From NCBI GenBank assembly GCA_016219865.1, contig JACRKF010000002.1:1-41163 (forward strand): 41,163 nt of DNA. The letters run 5' to 3'. This stretch comes from Candidatus Woesearchaeota archaeon. GTDB lineage: Archaea; Nanobdellota; Nanobdellia; Woesearchaeales; DSVV01. The translations under genes were made by a program, and so were the position numbers. Under the pieces are notes generated by a model. The model did not search any database and was not told the origin of the DNA. It saw only the letters and a list, made by a program, of their open reading frames with translations. Shown here piece after piece: positions 1 to 9,394 of the stretch (position 1 is the first letter of the stretch; each line of letters opens with the position of its first letter).

Positions 1-420
1 AAAGTTATTTATGAAAAAGATATTCAAGAACTTGAAAAAACGTTGAACAGCCCAGAACTTTATATTACTGAAGAAACTTTACAGAAAGTCTATGAACAAC
101 ATAAGGGAACACTTACTCAATTTATTAAACATATTTTAGGATTATATAAATTTCCTGATTCGCAGCAGAGAATTGAAGAAGATTTCAAGAAATTCATAGT
201 AGCTCATAATAAAGTTTATACTGCGGATCAGATAAATTTCTTAAGAGCATTAATGACTGTTTTTAGTAAAAAGAAACATATTGAATATCATGATTTTTTT
301 GAACCACCATTTACAAATTTTGGGACACATGCTCCTACACCATTATTTTCTGAAGAACAGCTAAAAGAAATGGTTGAGTTATGTAATCAATTGGAAAAAG
401 AACTGTTTGCTTCTACTTGA
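1..420 (+). CDS. hsdR: Type I restriction enzyme R subunit, C-terminal fragment (5' end outside window)
   Basis: Frame is open from base 1; the C-terminal sequence ('QINFLRALMTVFSKKKHIEYHDFFEPPFTNFG') resembles HsdR C-termini, and hsdM/hsdS lie downstream. Confidence 0.75.
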   Translation, partial: KVIYEKDIQELEKTLNSPELYITEETLQKVYEQHKGTLTQFIKHILGLYKFPDSQQRIEEDFKKFIVAHNKVYTADQINFLRALMTVFSKKKHIEYHDFFEPPFTNFGTHAPTPLFSEEQLKEMVELCNQLEKELFAST

Positions 421-450
421 TGTAGACAAAGTTAGCATGATTTGTCTACA
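421..450. terminator. Perfect 10-bp stem-loop immediately after the hsdR stop codon
   Basis: TGTAGACAAA-gttagcatga-TTTGTCTACA, starting at the base after the TGA. Confidence 0.55.
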
Positions 451-486
451 ATAACATTTTTAAATAAGTTAGCTTTTCGCTCATTT

Positions 487-918
487 ATGGCAACAAAAGA
501 GTGGAAAGCAATATCAGTTAAAGTTAATGAAGACGTTCGTAATGCAATCGAACTAATATGCAGAAGAGAACAAATCACAGTAAGTAGATTCTTAGCCAAT
601 CTTGTTGCACATGAAGTAGAACCTATTCTTAACCCGAACATACTACCTGAAAATAAAGGCATTCCATTAATTGGTGAAAATAAATTCAAATACACAGCAG
701 AATCAGATTGTTTTCTTTGGCAAATTGATTTAGGTATAAACGGTTTTGCTCTACTTGGTGAAAACATACCACCAATTTATGTGGAAAATTTACAAAAAGC
801 AATAAATGATGGACTTTTACAAAGAACAGAATTTCTAAACACTAACAAGAAAGGAGCAGTAATACCTCCTAAATTATTAAAATATAAGGTGAAGAAACAT
901 GCTAGCACAAGAACTTAA
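487..918 (+). CDS. Small ribbon-helix-helix-like / hypothetical protein between hsdR and hsdM
   Basis: ORF 442-918; likely start is the internal ATG at 487 (MATKEWKAISVKVNEDVRNAIELICRREQITVSRFLANLVAHEVEP), because the 442 start lies inside the 421-450 hairpin. N-terminal beta-helix-helix pattern suggests RHH. Confidence 0.55.
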   Translation: MATKEWKAISVKVNEDVRNAIELICRREQITVSRFLANLVAHEVEPILNPNILPENKGIPLIGENKFKYTAESDCFLWQIDLGINGFALLGENIPPIYVENLQKAINDGLLQRTEFLNTNKKGAVIPPKLLKYKVKKHASTRT

Positions 919-2416
919 GGGAAAAATAAGCAAATTATGGGATAAGTTTTGGGCAGGAGGACTTGCTAATCCATTAACGGCAATAGAGCAAATTTCTTAT
1001 TTAATATTTATGAAAAGATTAGAAGATTTGGATAATCTTGAAGTAAAAAGATCAGAAGCACGCAAAGAGAAATATATTTCAGTTTTTGAAGGCAATGAAG
1101 ATTGCCGTTGGTCTCATTGGAAACATTTTAACGCAGATGAAATGATTGTTCACGTACGAGACAAAGTATTTCCATTTCTAAAAAATATCAAGAAAGGTGA
1201 AGATGGAGAATTTTCAAAGCAAATGCAGGATGCAATATTTTTAATCCCAAAACCGTCTTTATTACAAGAAGCTGTTTCAATAATTGATGAATTAAATATT
1301 ACTGCAAGAAACCAAGATACACAAGGAGATATTTACGAGTTTTTACTTTCAGAATTAAATCAAGCTGGGAAAGCAGGACAATTCAGAACTCCAAGGCATA
1401 TTATTCGGATGATGGTTGAGCTTTTGAATCCACAACTTGGAGAGAAAATATGCGATCCTGCTTGTGGAACTGCAGGTTTTTTAATCAATGCTTACCAGTA
1501 TTTACTAAAAATGAATACTTCTTCAGATTTAATTAAATTTGATAATGAAGGTGTAGCATACAATCTGATAGGAGATAAAATTGTTGATAAACAACACTGG
1601 AATCTTTTAAGGAGACAAACTCTTTATGGTTTTGACTTCGATCCTACAATGGTTAGAATAGCCTCTATGAATATGATTTTACACGGAGTAGAACACCCAA
1701 ATATTAAAAGATTTGATACATTATCCAAAGGATTTGAACATAAAGCAGATTATGATGTTATACTTGCAAATCCACCTTTTACTGGAAGCATTGATGCTTC
1801 AGATATTAACAATAATTTCAAAGTTGGAACAACAAAAACAGAATTATTATTTTTAGAGTTATTTTACAATCTGCTCAGTATTGGTGGCAGATGTGCGGTT
1901 ATTGTTCCCAATGGTGTATTATTTGGAAGTTCAAATGCGCATATAAAAGTTAGACAATTATTATTAGAAAAATGCCAAATGGAAGCAGTTATTTCAATGC
2001 CCTCTGGTGTCTTTAAGCCATATTCTGGAGTAGGAACAGCTATTTTGATTTTTACTAAAGGTGGAAAGACTTCCAATGTTTGGTTTTATGATATGAAATC
2101 AGATGGGTTTAGTCTTGACGATAAAAGAGATATTGTTGATGGAAAAGGAGATATTCCTGATATTGTAGAACGTTTCAAAAACAGGCAATCCGGAGAAAAT
2201 AGTATTATTGTTTCATTTGATGATATTAAGAATAATGATTATAATTTGTCTATTTCAAGATACAAAGAAGTGAAACATGAAGATGTGGTATATCAAAAGC
2301 CAGAATTGATTATCGAGGGAGTATTAAAAAAAGAAAAAGAAATTGCTAATGAACTTAAAAGTTTACATGATGGATTAACAAGAGGTCTGAAAAAAGGATT
2401 GAAGGACGGATTGTAA
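899..2416 (+). CDS. hsdM: Type I restriction-modification system methyltransferase subunit
   Basis: N-terminal HsdM helical domain, 'DPACGTAGFLI' SAM motif and 'ILANPPFTG' catalytic NPPF motif. Confidence 0.95.
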   Translation: MLAQELKGKISKLWDKFWAGGLANPLTAIEQISYLIFMKRLEDLDNLEVKRSEARKEKYISVFEGNEDCRWSHWKHFNADEMIVHVRDKVFPFLKNIKKGEDGEFSKQMQDAIFLIPKPSLLQEAVSIIDELNITARNQDTQGDIYEFLLSELNQAGKAGQFRTPRHIIRMMVELLNPQLGEKICDPACGTAGFLINAYQYLLKMNTSSDLIKFDNEGVAYNLIGDKIVDKQHWNLLRRQTLYGFDFDPTMVRIASMNMILHGVEHPNIKRFDTLSKGFEHKADYDVILANPPFTGSIDASDINNNFKVGTTKTELLFLELFYNLLSIGGRCAVIVPNGVLFGSSNAHIKVRQLLLEKCQMEAVISMPSGVFKPYSGVGTAILIFTKGGKTSNVWFYDMKSDGFSLDDKRDIVDGKGDIPDIVERFKNRQSGENSIIVSFDDIKNNDYNLSISRYKEVKHEDVVYQKPELIIEGVLKKEKEIANELKSLHDGLTRGLKKGLKDGL

Positions 2417-4156
2417 ATGAAAGAAAATAAATATAAAACAAGAGATGAGTGGAAGAAGTTATTACTTACTCTATCTGAACAAGAGTTTCAGGATCTCTCT
2501 TATGATATTTTAAAAAAAAATTCTTTTCAGAATGTTAGACCAAGAGGTAAAGGTGGCGATGGTGGTAGAGATATTCAAGCTGAATTTGTTCAAAAGATAG
2601 GAAAAGAAACGTTAACCCAAAAGTTTTGGTTTCAATGCAAAAGATATGACATAACACCCTTAAATTTCAAGGCTTTTTCAACAGAAGTAGTAAGAGCGCA
2701 AGATGATGGAATAGACAGATTTGTAGTTATGTCAAATAAGGACATGACATCCGATACAAAAACAGAAATAGAAAAATGGAACAATCGTAATAAATGCCAG
2801 ATTAGTGATTGGACTGGAACCCTATTTATAGACATGCTTTGGGAGTTACAAAATGTTTGTAAAACATATTTTCCCGATGAAAAAATTCCACCTCTTGTTG
2901 ATGTAAAAGAACCAATTTCTGCAATTTATCAGTCAGAAAATGTAGGAAAGAGGTTTGGCGTTGAATTACAAATTCAAACTAAAAAAGAAGTTAATCTTAA
3001 TAATCCACAAGAAGTTGCAGATATAATAAAAGACGCTTTAGTTAATTTAAATCAAATTGACATCAATATAAAGTCCCTACTTTATCAAAAAATAAGCTTA
3101 TTTTTCTTTTCATTTGATAGAATTGATGACGCTTTAATGCTTTTAAATAAGTCATTGGAGATCACGCCAAAGAATATTGAAGCGTTATTGAATAAAGGAT
3201 TTATTTTAGAAAGAATAAATGAGCTTGAAGAATCTAATGAATGTTACGATGAAATTCTCACAATAGAACCAAATAATAAATATGCATTAAATAATAAAGC
3301 TCATAATTTACATAGACAAGGGGAGTTAGAGGAAGCTCTTGAAATAATAACAATAGCTCTTGAAAAAGATAAAGATTTCATAATTTCAGTAAAAAATAAA
3401 ATAAATATTTTAAAGGCTTTAGATAGGGCTGATGAGGCACTTAATTTCCTCAAAGAAAAAGAAGAGCTTCTAAAAAAGTCAAATGATCTTAGGCAAACTG
3501 AGATTGATTTATGTATTTATCTGATTGATTTAAAAAAAGCATACGAACTTAATGAACAGATTTTAAATGAGAATTCAAATGAGATTAATGCTATAAATAA
3601 CAAAGGAGTAATATTCGAAAAAAATTCTAATTATCAATATAAAGAAAAATATCTTGAACTTGCATTTCAATGCTTTGATGAAGTTGTAAAGAAAGATAAG
3701 ACATTTGTGCTTGGTTGGTCAAATAAAACAGCTGTTTTACTATATAAAAATATTGAAGAAGCTTCTAAGATTATTGATTTAGCATATACATCATTCTCAA
3801 AATCTTCCTATATTCTAAATGAGAAAGGAAAGATTCTACTGATGAATAATCGATTTAAAGAAGCTCTTGATTATTTTGAAAAAGCTTTAAAATATCAACA
3901 ATATTATGATGAAAAGTTCTTAATAAATAAAGCCAGTGCTTTTATCGAATTAGGAAGATATAAAGAAGTGTTACAAATAGCTGAAAGGATACTTCATTTT
4001 AATCCTAAGAGTTCGGCAGCGTGGCATATTAAAGCCCAAGCATCTCATTTTTTACATGAACCTACAAAAGCGAGAATATTTACTCAAAGAGCTGAGCAAT
4101 ACATTAAGAAGCCAATTAGTTTGTTAGAGGGGGAAAATGAATTCAAATCAAAATAA
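2417..4156 (+). CDS. Mrr-like (PD-(D/E)xK) restriction endonuclease domain fused to TPR repeats
   Basis: N-terminal 'GGDGGRDIQAEF...FWFQCKRY' Mrr_cat-like motif; from about residue 210, repeated helical TPR units ('ALLNKGFILERINELEESNECYDEILTIEPNNKYALNNKAHNLHRQGELEEALE'). Confidence 0.8.
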   Translation: MKENKYKTRDEWKKLLLTLSEQEFQDLSYDILKKNSFQNVRPRGKGGDGGRDIQAEFVQKIGKETLTQKFWFQCKRYDITPLNFKAFSTEVVRAQDDGIDRFVVMSNKDMTSDTKTEIEKWNNRNKCQISDWTGTLFIDMLWELQNVCKTYFPDEKIPPLVDVKEPISAIYQSENVGKRFGVELQIQTKKEVNLNNPQEVADIIKDALVNLNQIDINIKSLLYQKISLFFFSFDRIDDALMLLNKSLEITPKNIEALLNKGFILERINELEESNECYDEILTIEPNNKYALNNKAHNLHRQGELEEALEIITIALEKDKDFIISVKNKINILKALDRADEALNFLKEKEELLKKSNDLRQTEIDLCIYLIDLKKAYELNEQILNENSNEINAINNKGVIFEKNSNYQYKEKYLELAFQCFDEVVKKDKTFVLGWSNKTAVLLYKNIEEASKIIDLAYTSFSKSSYILNEKGKILLMNNRFKEALDYFEKALKYQQYYDEKFLINKASAFIELGRYKEVLQIAERILHFNPKSSAAWHIKAQASHFLHEPTKARIFTQRAEQYIKKPISLLEGENEFKSK

Positions 4157-5303
4157 TTGGGAATGGAAAAAAATAGGTGAGATTTGTAATTTAGTAAGAG
4201 GAAGTTCTCCAAGACCAAAAGGAGATCCAAGATATTACTATGGAAAAATTCCTAGATTAATGATATCAGATATAACTAGAGATGGAATGTATACCACACC
4301 AAAAACAGATTTCTTAACAGAAGAAGGTGCAAAACTAAGTAGGCCTATGAAAAAAGGGGAAGTAATTATGGCTGTAAGTGGTAATCCGGGATTAGCAACT
4401 ATTCTTACGATAGATGCTTGTATTCATGATGGGTTTGTTGGATTTAGAGAATTAAATCTCGAAATTAAACCAGAATTTTTGTACTACTATTTAAAATTCT
4501 ACAAAGAGTTACATAATTCACAATCAGTTGGTGCAGTATTTAAAAATTTGAATACAATTCAGATAAAACAATTCAAAATGCCAGTGCCACCTATTACAAC
4601 TCAAAAACATATTGTAGAGATTCTTGCTCGCATAGAAAAAATAAAGCGAAATAGAGAAAAATTAAATGAAGAGACAAACAAGATTATTCCAAGTATTCTT
4701 TATAAGATGTTTGAAGAAGACAAATACCACACTGAAGAAATTAGAAACCATGTTGAAGAAGTTAATTCAAGAGATCCTACTAAAAAACCAGATGATATTT
4801 TCAAATATTTAGATATATCTGGAATAGATAATCAACAAGGCAGTATTAAAGAGTATAAAGAAATTATTGGTAAAGATGCACCAAGCAGAGCAAGAAGAGA
4901 GATTAAAGAAAACGATGTGATTATTTCAACAGTTAGACCAAACTTAAATGCAACTGCTTTAATTCCTAAAGTCCTAAATAATCAAATTGCTTCAACTGGC
5001 TTCTGTATTCTTCGATGTAAAAAAACGATTAATCCAAGATATCTCTTTAGTATTACACGACAAAAGAGATTTGTAGACAATTTAGTTTCTAAGATGAAAG
5101 GAGCATCTTATCCTGCAATTACCAATAACGATATTCTAACCTTTAAAATTTCAATTCCACCTATCCCCCTTCAAAATCAATTCGCTTCCATCGTTGAAAG
5201 AGTAGAATCAATAAAACAAAAGCAGAACCAAGCAACGACTGAAATAAACGCTTTATCTGATACGTTAATACAGAAAGCGTTTAATGGAGAGTTAACCAAT
5301 TAA
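4137..5303 (+). CDS. hsdS: Type I restriction enzyme specificity subunit (two TRDs)
   Basis: Two TRD plus coiled-coil halves ('MPVPPITTQKHIVEILARIEKIKRNREKLNEETNKI' and 'ISIPPIPLQNQFASIVERVESIKQKQNQ'). Confidence 0.92.
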   Translation: MNSNQNNWEWKKIGEICNLVRGSSPRPKGDPRYYYGKIPRLMISDITRDGMYTTPKTDFLTEEGAKLSRPMKKGEVIMAVSGNPGLATILTIDACIHDGFVGFRELNLEIKPEFLYYYLKFYKELHNSQSVGAVFKNLNTIQIKQFKMPVPPITTQKHIVEILARIEKIKRNREKLNEETNKIIPSILYKMFEEDKYHTEEIRNHVEEVNSRDPTKKPDDIFKYLDISGIDNQQGSIKEYKEIIGKDAPSRARREIKENDVIISTVRPNLNATALIPKVLNNQIASTGFCILRCKKTINPRYLFSITRQKRFVDNLVSKMKGASYPAITNNDILTFKISIPPIPLQNQFASIVERVESIKQKQNQATTEINALSDTLIQKAFNGELTN

Positions 5304-5304
5304 A

Positions 5305-6159
5305 ATGCCAAAAATAAATCTCTATAAACCAGTTGGAATAATTGTAGTTGTGTTTATAATTTTGATACCTATTTTTTCATTATTCAAAGAAGACCCAATT
5401 GACATTACTGCAAGCTTTGGTTGTATTGGAGGAAGTTCTTGTTTTGTTGGTGAAATTCTTAAATTAAATGTTAAAATTAACAGTAATGAAGAAACTTTAA
5501 CAAATCAGAATAAGTCAATTAGTGTTATATCAACAGCAATTCAGGGAGAGCAAATTGTGAATACCACAATTATTGGAGCTGATACTCAATTATCTATTCC
5601 ATTAAAATTAAGTTTGGAAGAAGGTAAATATAAAATTAAGATTACTTCAGATCTAGTTAATGTAGGTGGATTTTTTGATAAAGTTTTATTGAGTATCAAA
5701 TATCTATTTTATGAAATATTCGACATTAAATATTCTTACACTCAAGAGATAATAGTGAGATATCCTGTTGTTAAATCAACAAGTGTTAATTATGTTTGTA
5801 CAGATAAAGGTTTTTATTTTGAAGCGATTAAATTAAAACTAGAAGATAATAACCTTCAAGAACTAAATTGTAAAATGAGAATTTATACTAATAAGTTAGT
5901 ATCAACAAGTCATTCCTTATTATCAGAATCACCTTTAAGTGCGCAACTTCATTATTATGATAGTAATTTCACAAATATTAATAAAAAAGATCTATCGGGG
6001 TCAATTCAAAAAGTTTCCTTCTTTGCAGATCCTGCTGTTCAGCAAATAGATACTAAGATCGTACCTGTTTGTTTAATCGAAAACAATGAAATTGAGGTCA
6101 AGAAATATGAAGAAAGGCTCTTACGATGTAAAGTAAATAAAAAGTCATTCTGGAGTTAA
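5305..6159 (+). CDS. Hypothetical membrane-anchored protein, last gene of the RM operon
   Basis: One N-terminal TM (IIVVVFIILIPIFSLF) followed by a probable beta-rich extracytoplasmic region; starts 2 nt after hsdS stops. Confidence 0.6.
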   Translation: MPKINLYKPVGIIVVVFIILIPIFSLFKEDPIDITASFGCIGGSSCFVGEILKLNVKINSNEETLTNQNKSISVISTAIQGEQIVNTTIIGADTQLSIPLKLSLEEGKYKIKITSDLVNVGGFFDKVLLSIKYLFYEIFDIKYSYTQEIIVRYPVVKSTSVNYVCTDKGFYFEAIKLKLEDNNLQELNCKMRIYTNKLVSTSHSLLSESPLSAQLHYYDSNFTNINKKDLSGSIQKVSFFADPAVQQIDTKIVPVCLIENNEIEVKKYEERLLRCKVNKKSFWS

Positions 6160-6199
6160 TTGAATACTTATTTTACGACCTTACTTACGAAGTTACATT

Positions 6200-9100
6200 T
6201 CAGCGTTTTAAGCCCCCATACCTTGAATTTCGATAGTCTACGAAGTTTAAAACTCCCCCTATATTTGAGTTCTTTTGTCCACTGAACTGAAACTCTGTAA
6301 ACTGTTTTATTTGATTACGACCTAATATTTTAATCCCATATTTTGTATAACTATCAAATTTATTCATATCAGTCAGCACAATATACCCCCTCTCCCCATA
6401 CTTTCTTTTAACTTCAGTAAATTTCTCATCAATTCTATCTCGATGTTTATCAATTTCCTTCCCTGTTTCAATTTCTAAGACTATTTCCTGTCCTGCTTTG
6501 TTGATAAATATAATGTCTGGCTTTTTGGTTTGATAAGTCCAAACCTGATCTGTATATTTTCTAATCTCTTCAAGAATCAATCCAACAAGTAAGGTATGTT
6601 CTAAAGATTCTGGATGTCGTGGTTTAATGTAGTATGAATGCGGACCAGATTCTAAACCATGTCCTTTTTTTAACATAAAACCCTGATTGTTTAGAAAGTT
6701 AATTTGTAAAATGCTTAAGTTCTTTGCTAAGAATATTAATTTGGTTGTATCCAAATCTGCTCGTTCTTCTTCTTTATTTGATTGTTTTGCTTCCTTAAGC
6801 TCATTTATCTTAATCAGCTCATCAGGATTGGTTGTAATCAATCTGTGCTCTTCTGGTGAAGCAATAACCTCAAGCTCCTGATGCTCATTTTCTAAAATCA
6901 GAATTCCATTGCCAAGAGAAGCTGCAATTAAGAAATCTTTTTCAGCCTGACTTAAGTTGAATGTTTTTGCAACATTACTGATAACTGCTGGTTTCTGCCG
7001 TAATAAGAATGTATACGAAGTATTGGCTAAAACAGCATGCCCTGCTTTGGAAGCAACTAAATCTGCAACATCCTGCGTAATCATCAATAAACCAAGATTA
7101 TATTTTCTGCAGGTTTTTACGATTTCAAAAATATATGAACTTTCTTCAGCAGTCTGAAGCATGCTCCATGCTTCATCAATGATTAACAATTTTCTGCGAT
7201 TGCTGTCTTTCATTTTCATATAGACATAATCCAGAACGAGATACATAACAACTGGCTTCACTTGCTTTGGCATTGAACCAATGTTAAAACAAACAAAATT
7301 ACTGTCAAAATTAATCTCTGTATGCCTGTCAAGAAATCCAAATACTCCTTTAGAAGTATACATCTGAATTCTATTCATTAATGCACGATAGGTTACTTTT
7401 TCCTGCTGGACAGCAGTTCTTTCAAGCTTTGCCAATGTATTGTATAAATCAGTCATTATTGGTGGTTTGTGACTCTCGTAATCATCCCGTGTTATTCCGC
7501 AGTTTTCATAGGTTAAATCAATTGCTTTGTCAAGAATTGATTTTTGCAGTTCATTAATATCGCCAAACATAATCTGAAATACATCTAACAAAGATAACCT
7601 TTTTTCAAGATATTCGTGCCCCATTAAATCAAGCGGATTAATCACTGTTTTAGAATTCTTTGAGATAGTAATACATTCGCCGCCATAATGCTGCGTAATC
7701 GCAAGATATTCACCCTGTGGGTCAATGATAATAACGTCGCAACCATTCATATACTGCCGTGAAATAAGCAATTTCGTAAAATAGGATTTGCCAGCGCCAG
7801 AAGTTGCTAAAATAATTCCGTTTGCATTGGTAAGATTAAAGATATTTTTGATATAGGGAATTTTGTTTTTATTCAACCCTAACAAAATGCCATTATCATC
7901 ACCATCAAGAAAAGGAGAAGAAAAAGGAAAGAATGCTGCTAATCCTTCAGTGTGAATATTTCGTTTTATCTTCAGCTTGTTGTTAGCAAGTGGCAGCATA
8001 GACGCATATCCTTCCATCATTTGAAATAATGGCACACTGCTTTGTATCATTAATCCGTCAAACTCTGCTTTTACTCTTTTTGCCAGTAAATGTGTTTCTT
8101 CTTTTGCGCCTTTGCACATAACATAAAGAGAAACATCAAATAATTTCTGTTTTCCTTTTTGTAAATCTTCAAGTACTTTCTTAGTAGAAGAGAATTTTAT
8201 TTCCAGTGATGGATTTAATATGCCTTTTTTAGAATCAGTATAAAGATCAGCCTGCTGTTTCTGCAAGTCTCTGTTTAATTGCACCATTGTAAAATCTAAT
8301 GGGTATGGTTCAATGTGAATACTGATGTCATACTTTTCTCCTGAAGAGATTATTTTATCCAGAAATCCCATCTCCACAGAATGAGGATAGCCTGTTACTG
8401 CCAATATTTTACAGAAGATATTATCAACTTCAAAATAGTCTGGATAAAAACTTATTTTTTCTGGAGCAAACATAAAGTGAGCAATCTCTTTCACTTCCTC
8501 TGCCTGCGCTTCTTTTTGTTTGTTGTTTGCTATGTAGGAATAAAATAATTCGATTAATTTCTTTTCCTGCAACTGTTTGACTTTTAATCCTAAACTTGCT
8601 AACTTTTCACTGCATACCTTTACTTGCACATCTAAATAATCTTTTTCCTGAATAATAATATAGAAATTCCTGTTCTGAATCTTATTCTCTTTGATTGTTT
8701 TCTTTACAAACTCGCAATAGGAATTTATCAGATTTTGCAGTAGTTCTGCTTTCTTTTCATCTTTAATTGATTTTATTTTTTCTTTGATTTTATTGTCTGT
8801 ATATCGCAAATGTTCAGAAAGCTGAATTGGTGTGCTTGTTATATGAATTTGAATAGGAAAATCAAGCCCATTAAGAAATTTCTGAAATCCTACGATAATT
8901 GCATTCTTTTCTTCTTCAGTCTTGAGCATAAAATTGACTGGAGTTATTTCCAGAATTGCCAACTTATTCTTATTTTGATATACAGTTGCCTGTTCTATCT
9001 TCTTAATATCAACAATTTGTTTAAGCAAATTGCTTAATACCTCTATCTTTGGATTTCTCAGATAATTGTACCAATGCTTGATTTTATTGAGTCCATCAAA

Positions 9101-9334
9101 GAACATGAAAAAAGCTGCCATAAAGAAAATGAAAATAGAAATCGAACCAGAAATAGAAATGGGAAGAGCTGTTTTAAGAATTAATAGGAATACAAGAAAG
9201 AAAGCAGGGAAAGCATACGCTAATTGCGGGAATGTCAAGCCAAAGATGATCTTTTCTTTGTGCTGCAATGGTGGAGGAATGTCGTATGCCATTGAATATG
9301 ATATTGAGTTACTCATTTTATAGCGAGTTGACAA
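6200..9334 (-). CDS. VirB4-like type IV secretion ATPase with N-terminal TM segment and C-terminal PD-(D/E)xK-like extension
   Basis: Walker A 'ATSGAGKSYFTK', Walker B 'KLLIIDEAW', 'MITQDVADL' motif; N-terminal hydrophobic segments; C-terminal 'KKPDIIFINKAGQEIVLEIETGKE'. Confidence 0.88.
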   Translation of the reverse strand: MSTRYKMSNSISYSMAYDIPPPLQHKEKIIFGLTFPQLAYAFPAFFLVFLLILKTALPISISGSISIFIFFMAAFFMFFDGLNKIKHWYNYLRNPKIEVLSNLLKQIVDIKKIEQATVYQNKNKLAILEITPVNFMLKTEEEKNAIIVGFQKFLNGLDFPIQIHITSTPIQLSEHLRYTDNKIKEKIKSIKDEKKAELLQNLINSYCEFVKKTIKENKIQNRNFYIIIQEKDYLDVQVKVCSEKLASLGLKVKQLQEKKLIELFYSYIANNKQKEAQAEEVKEIAHFMFAPEKISFYPDYFEVDNIFCKILAVTGYPHSVEMGFLDKIISSGEKYDISIHIEPYPLDFTMVQLNRDLQKQQADLYTDSKKGILNPSLEIKFSSTKKVLEDLQKGKQKLFDVSLYVMCKGAKEETHLLAKRVKAEFDGLMIQSSVPLFQMMEGYASMLPLANNKLKIKRNIHTEGLAAFFPFSSPFLDGDDNGILLGLNKNKIPYIKNIFNLTNANGIILATSGAGKSYFTKLLISRQYMNGCDVIIIDPQGEYLAITQHYGGECITISKNSKTVINPLDLMGHEYLEKRLSLLDVFQIMFGDINELQKSILDKAIDLTYENCGITRDDYESHKPPIMTDLYNTLAKLERTAVQQEKVTYRALMNRIQMYTSKGVFGFLDRHTEINFDSNFVCFNIGSMPKQVKPVVMYLVLDYVYMKMKDSNRRKLLIIDEAWSMLQTAEESSYIFEIVKTCRKYNLGLLMITQDVADLVASKAGHAVLANTSYTFLLRQKPAVISNVAKTFNLSQAEKDFLIAASLGNGILILENEHQELEVIASPEEHRLITTNPDELIKINELKEAKQSNKEEERADLDTTKLIFLAKNLSILQINFLNNQGFMLKKGHGLESGPHSYYIKPRHPESLEHTLLVGLILEEIRKYTDQVWTYQTKKPDIIFINKAGQEIVLEIETGKEIDKHRDRIDEKFTEVKRKYGERGYIVLTDMNKFDSYTKYGIKILGRNQIKQFTEFQFSGQKNSNIGGVLNFVDYRNSRYGGLKR

Positions 9335-9394
9335 GATTAATATTGCAGAACAGGGTTAAAAATGGCATTAACAAGAATTACGGGTTATACTATT

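Noticed and set aside
432-767. Antisense ORF (111 aa) opposite the RHH-like gene
   Set aside because: Fully overlaps a better sense ORF in the RM operon; composition looks like a shadow frame
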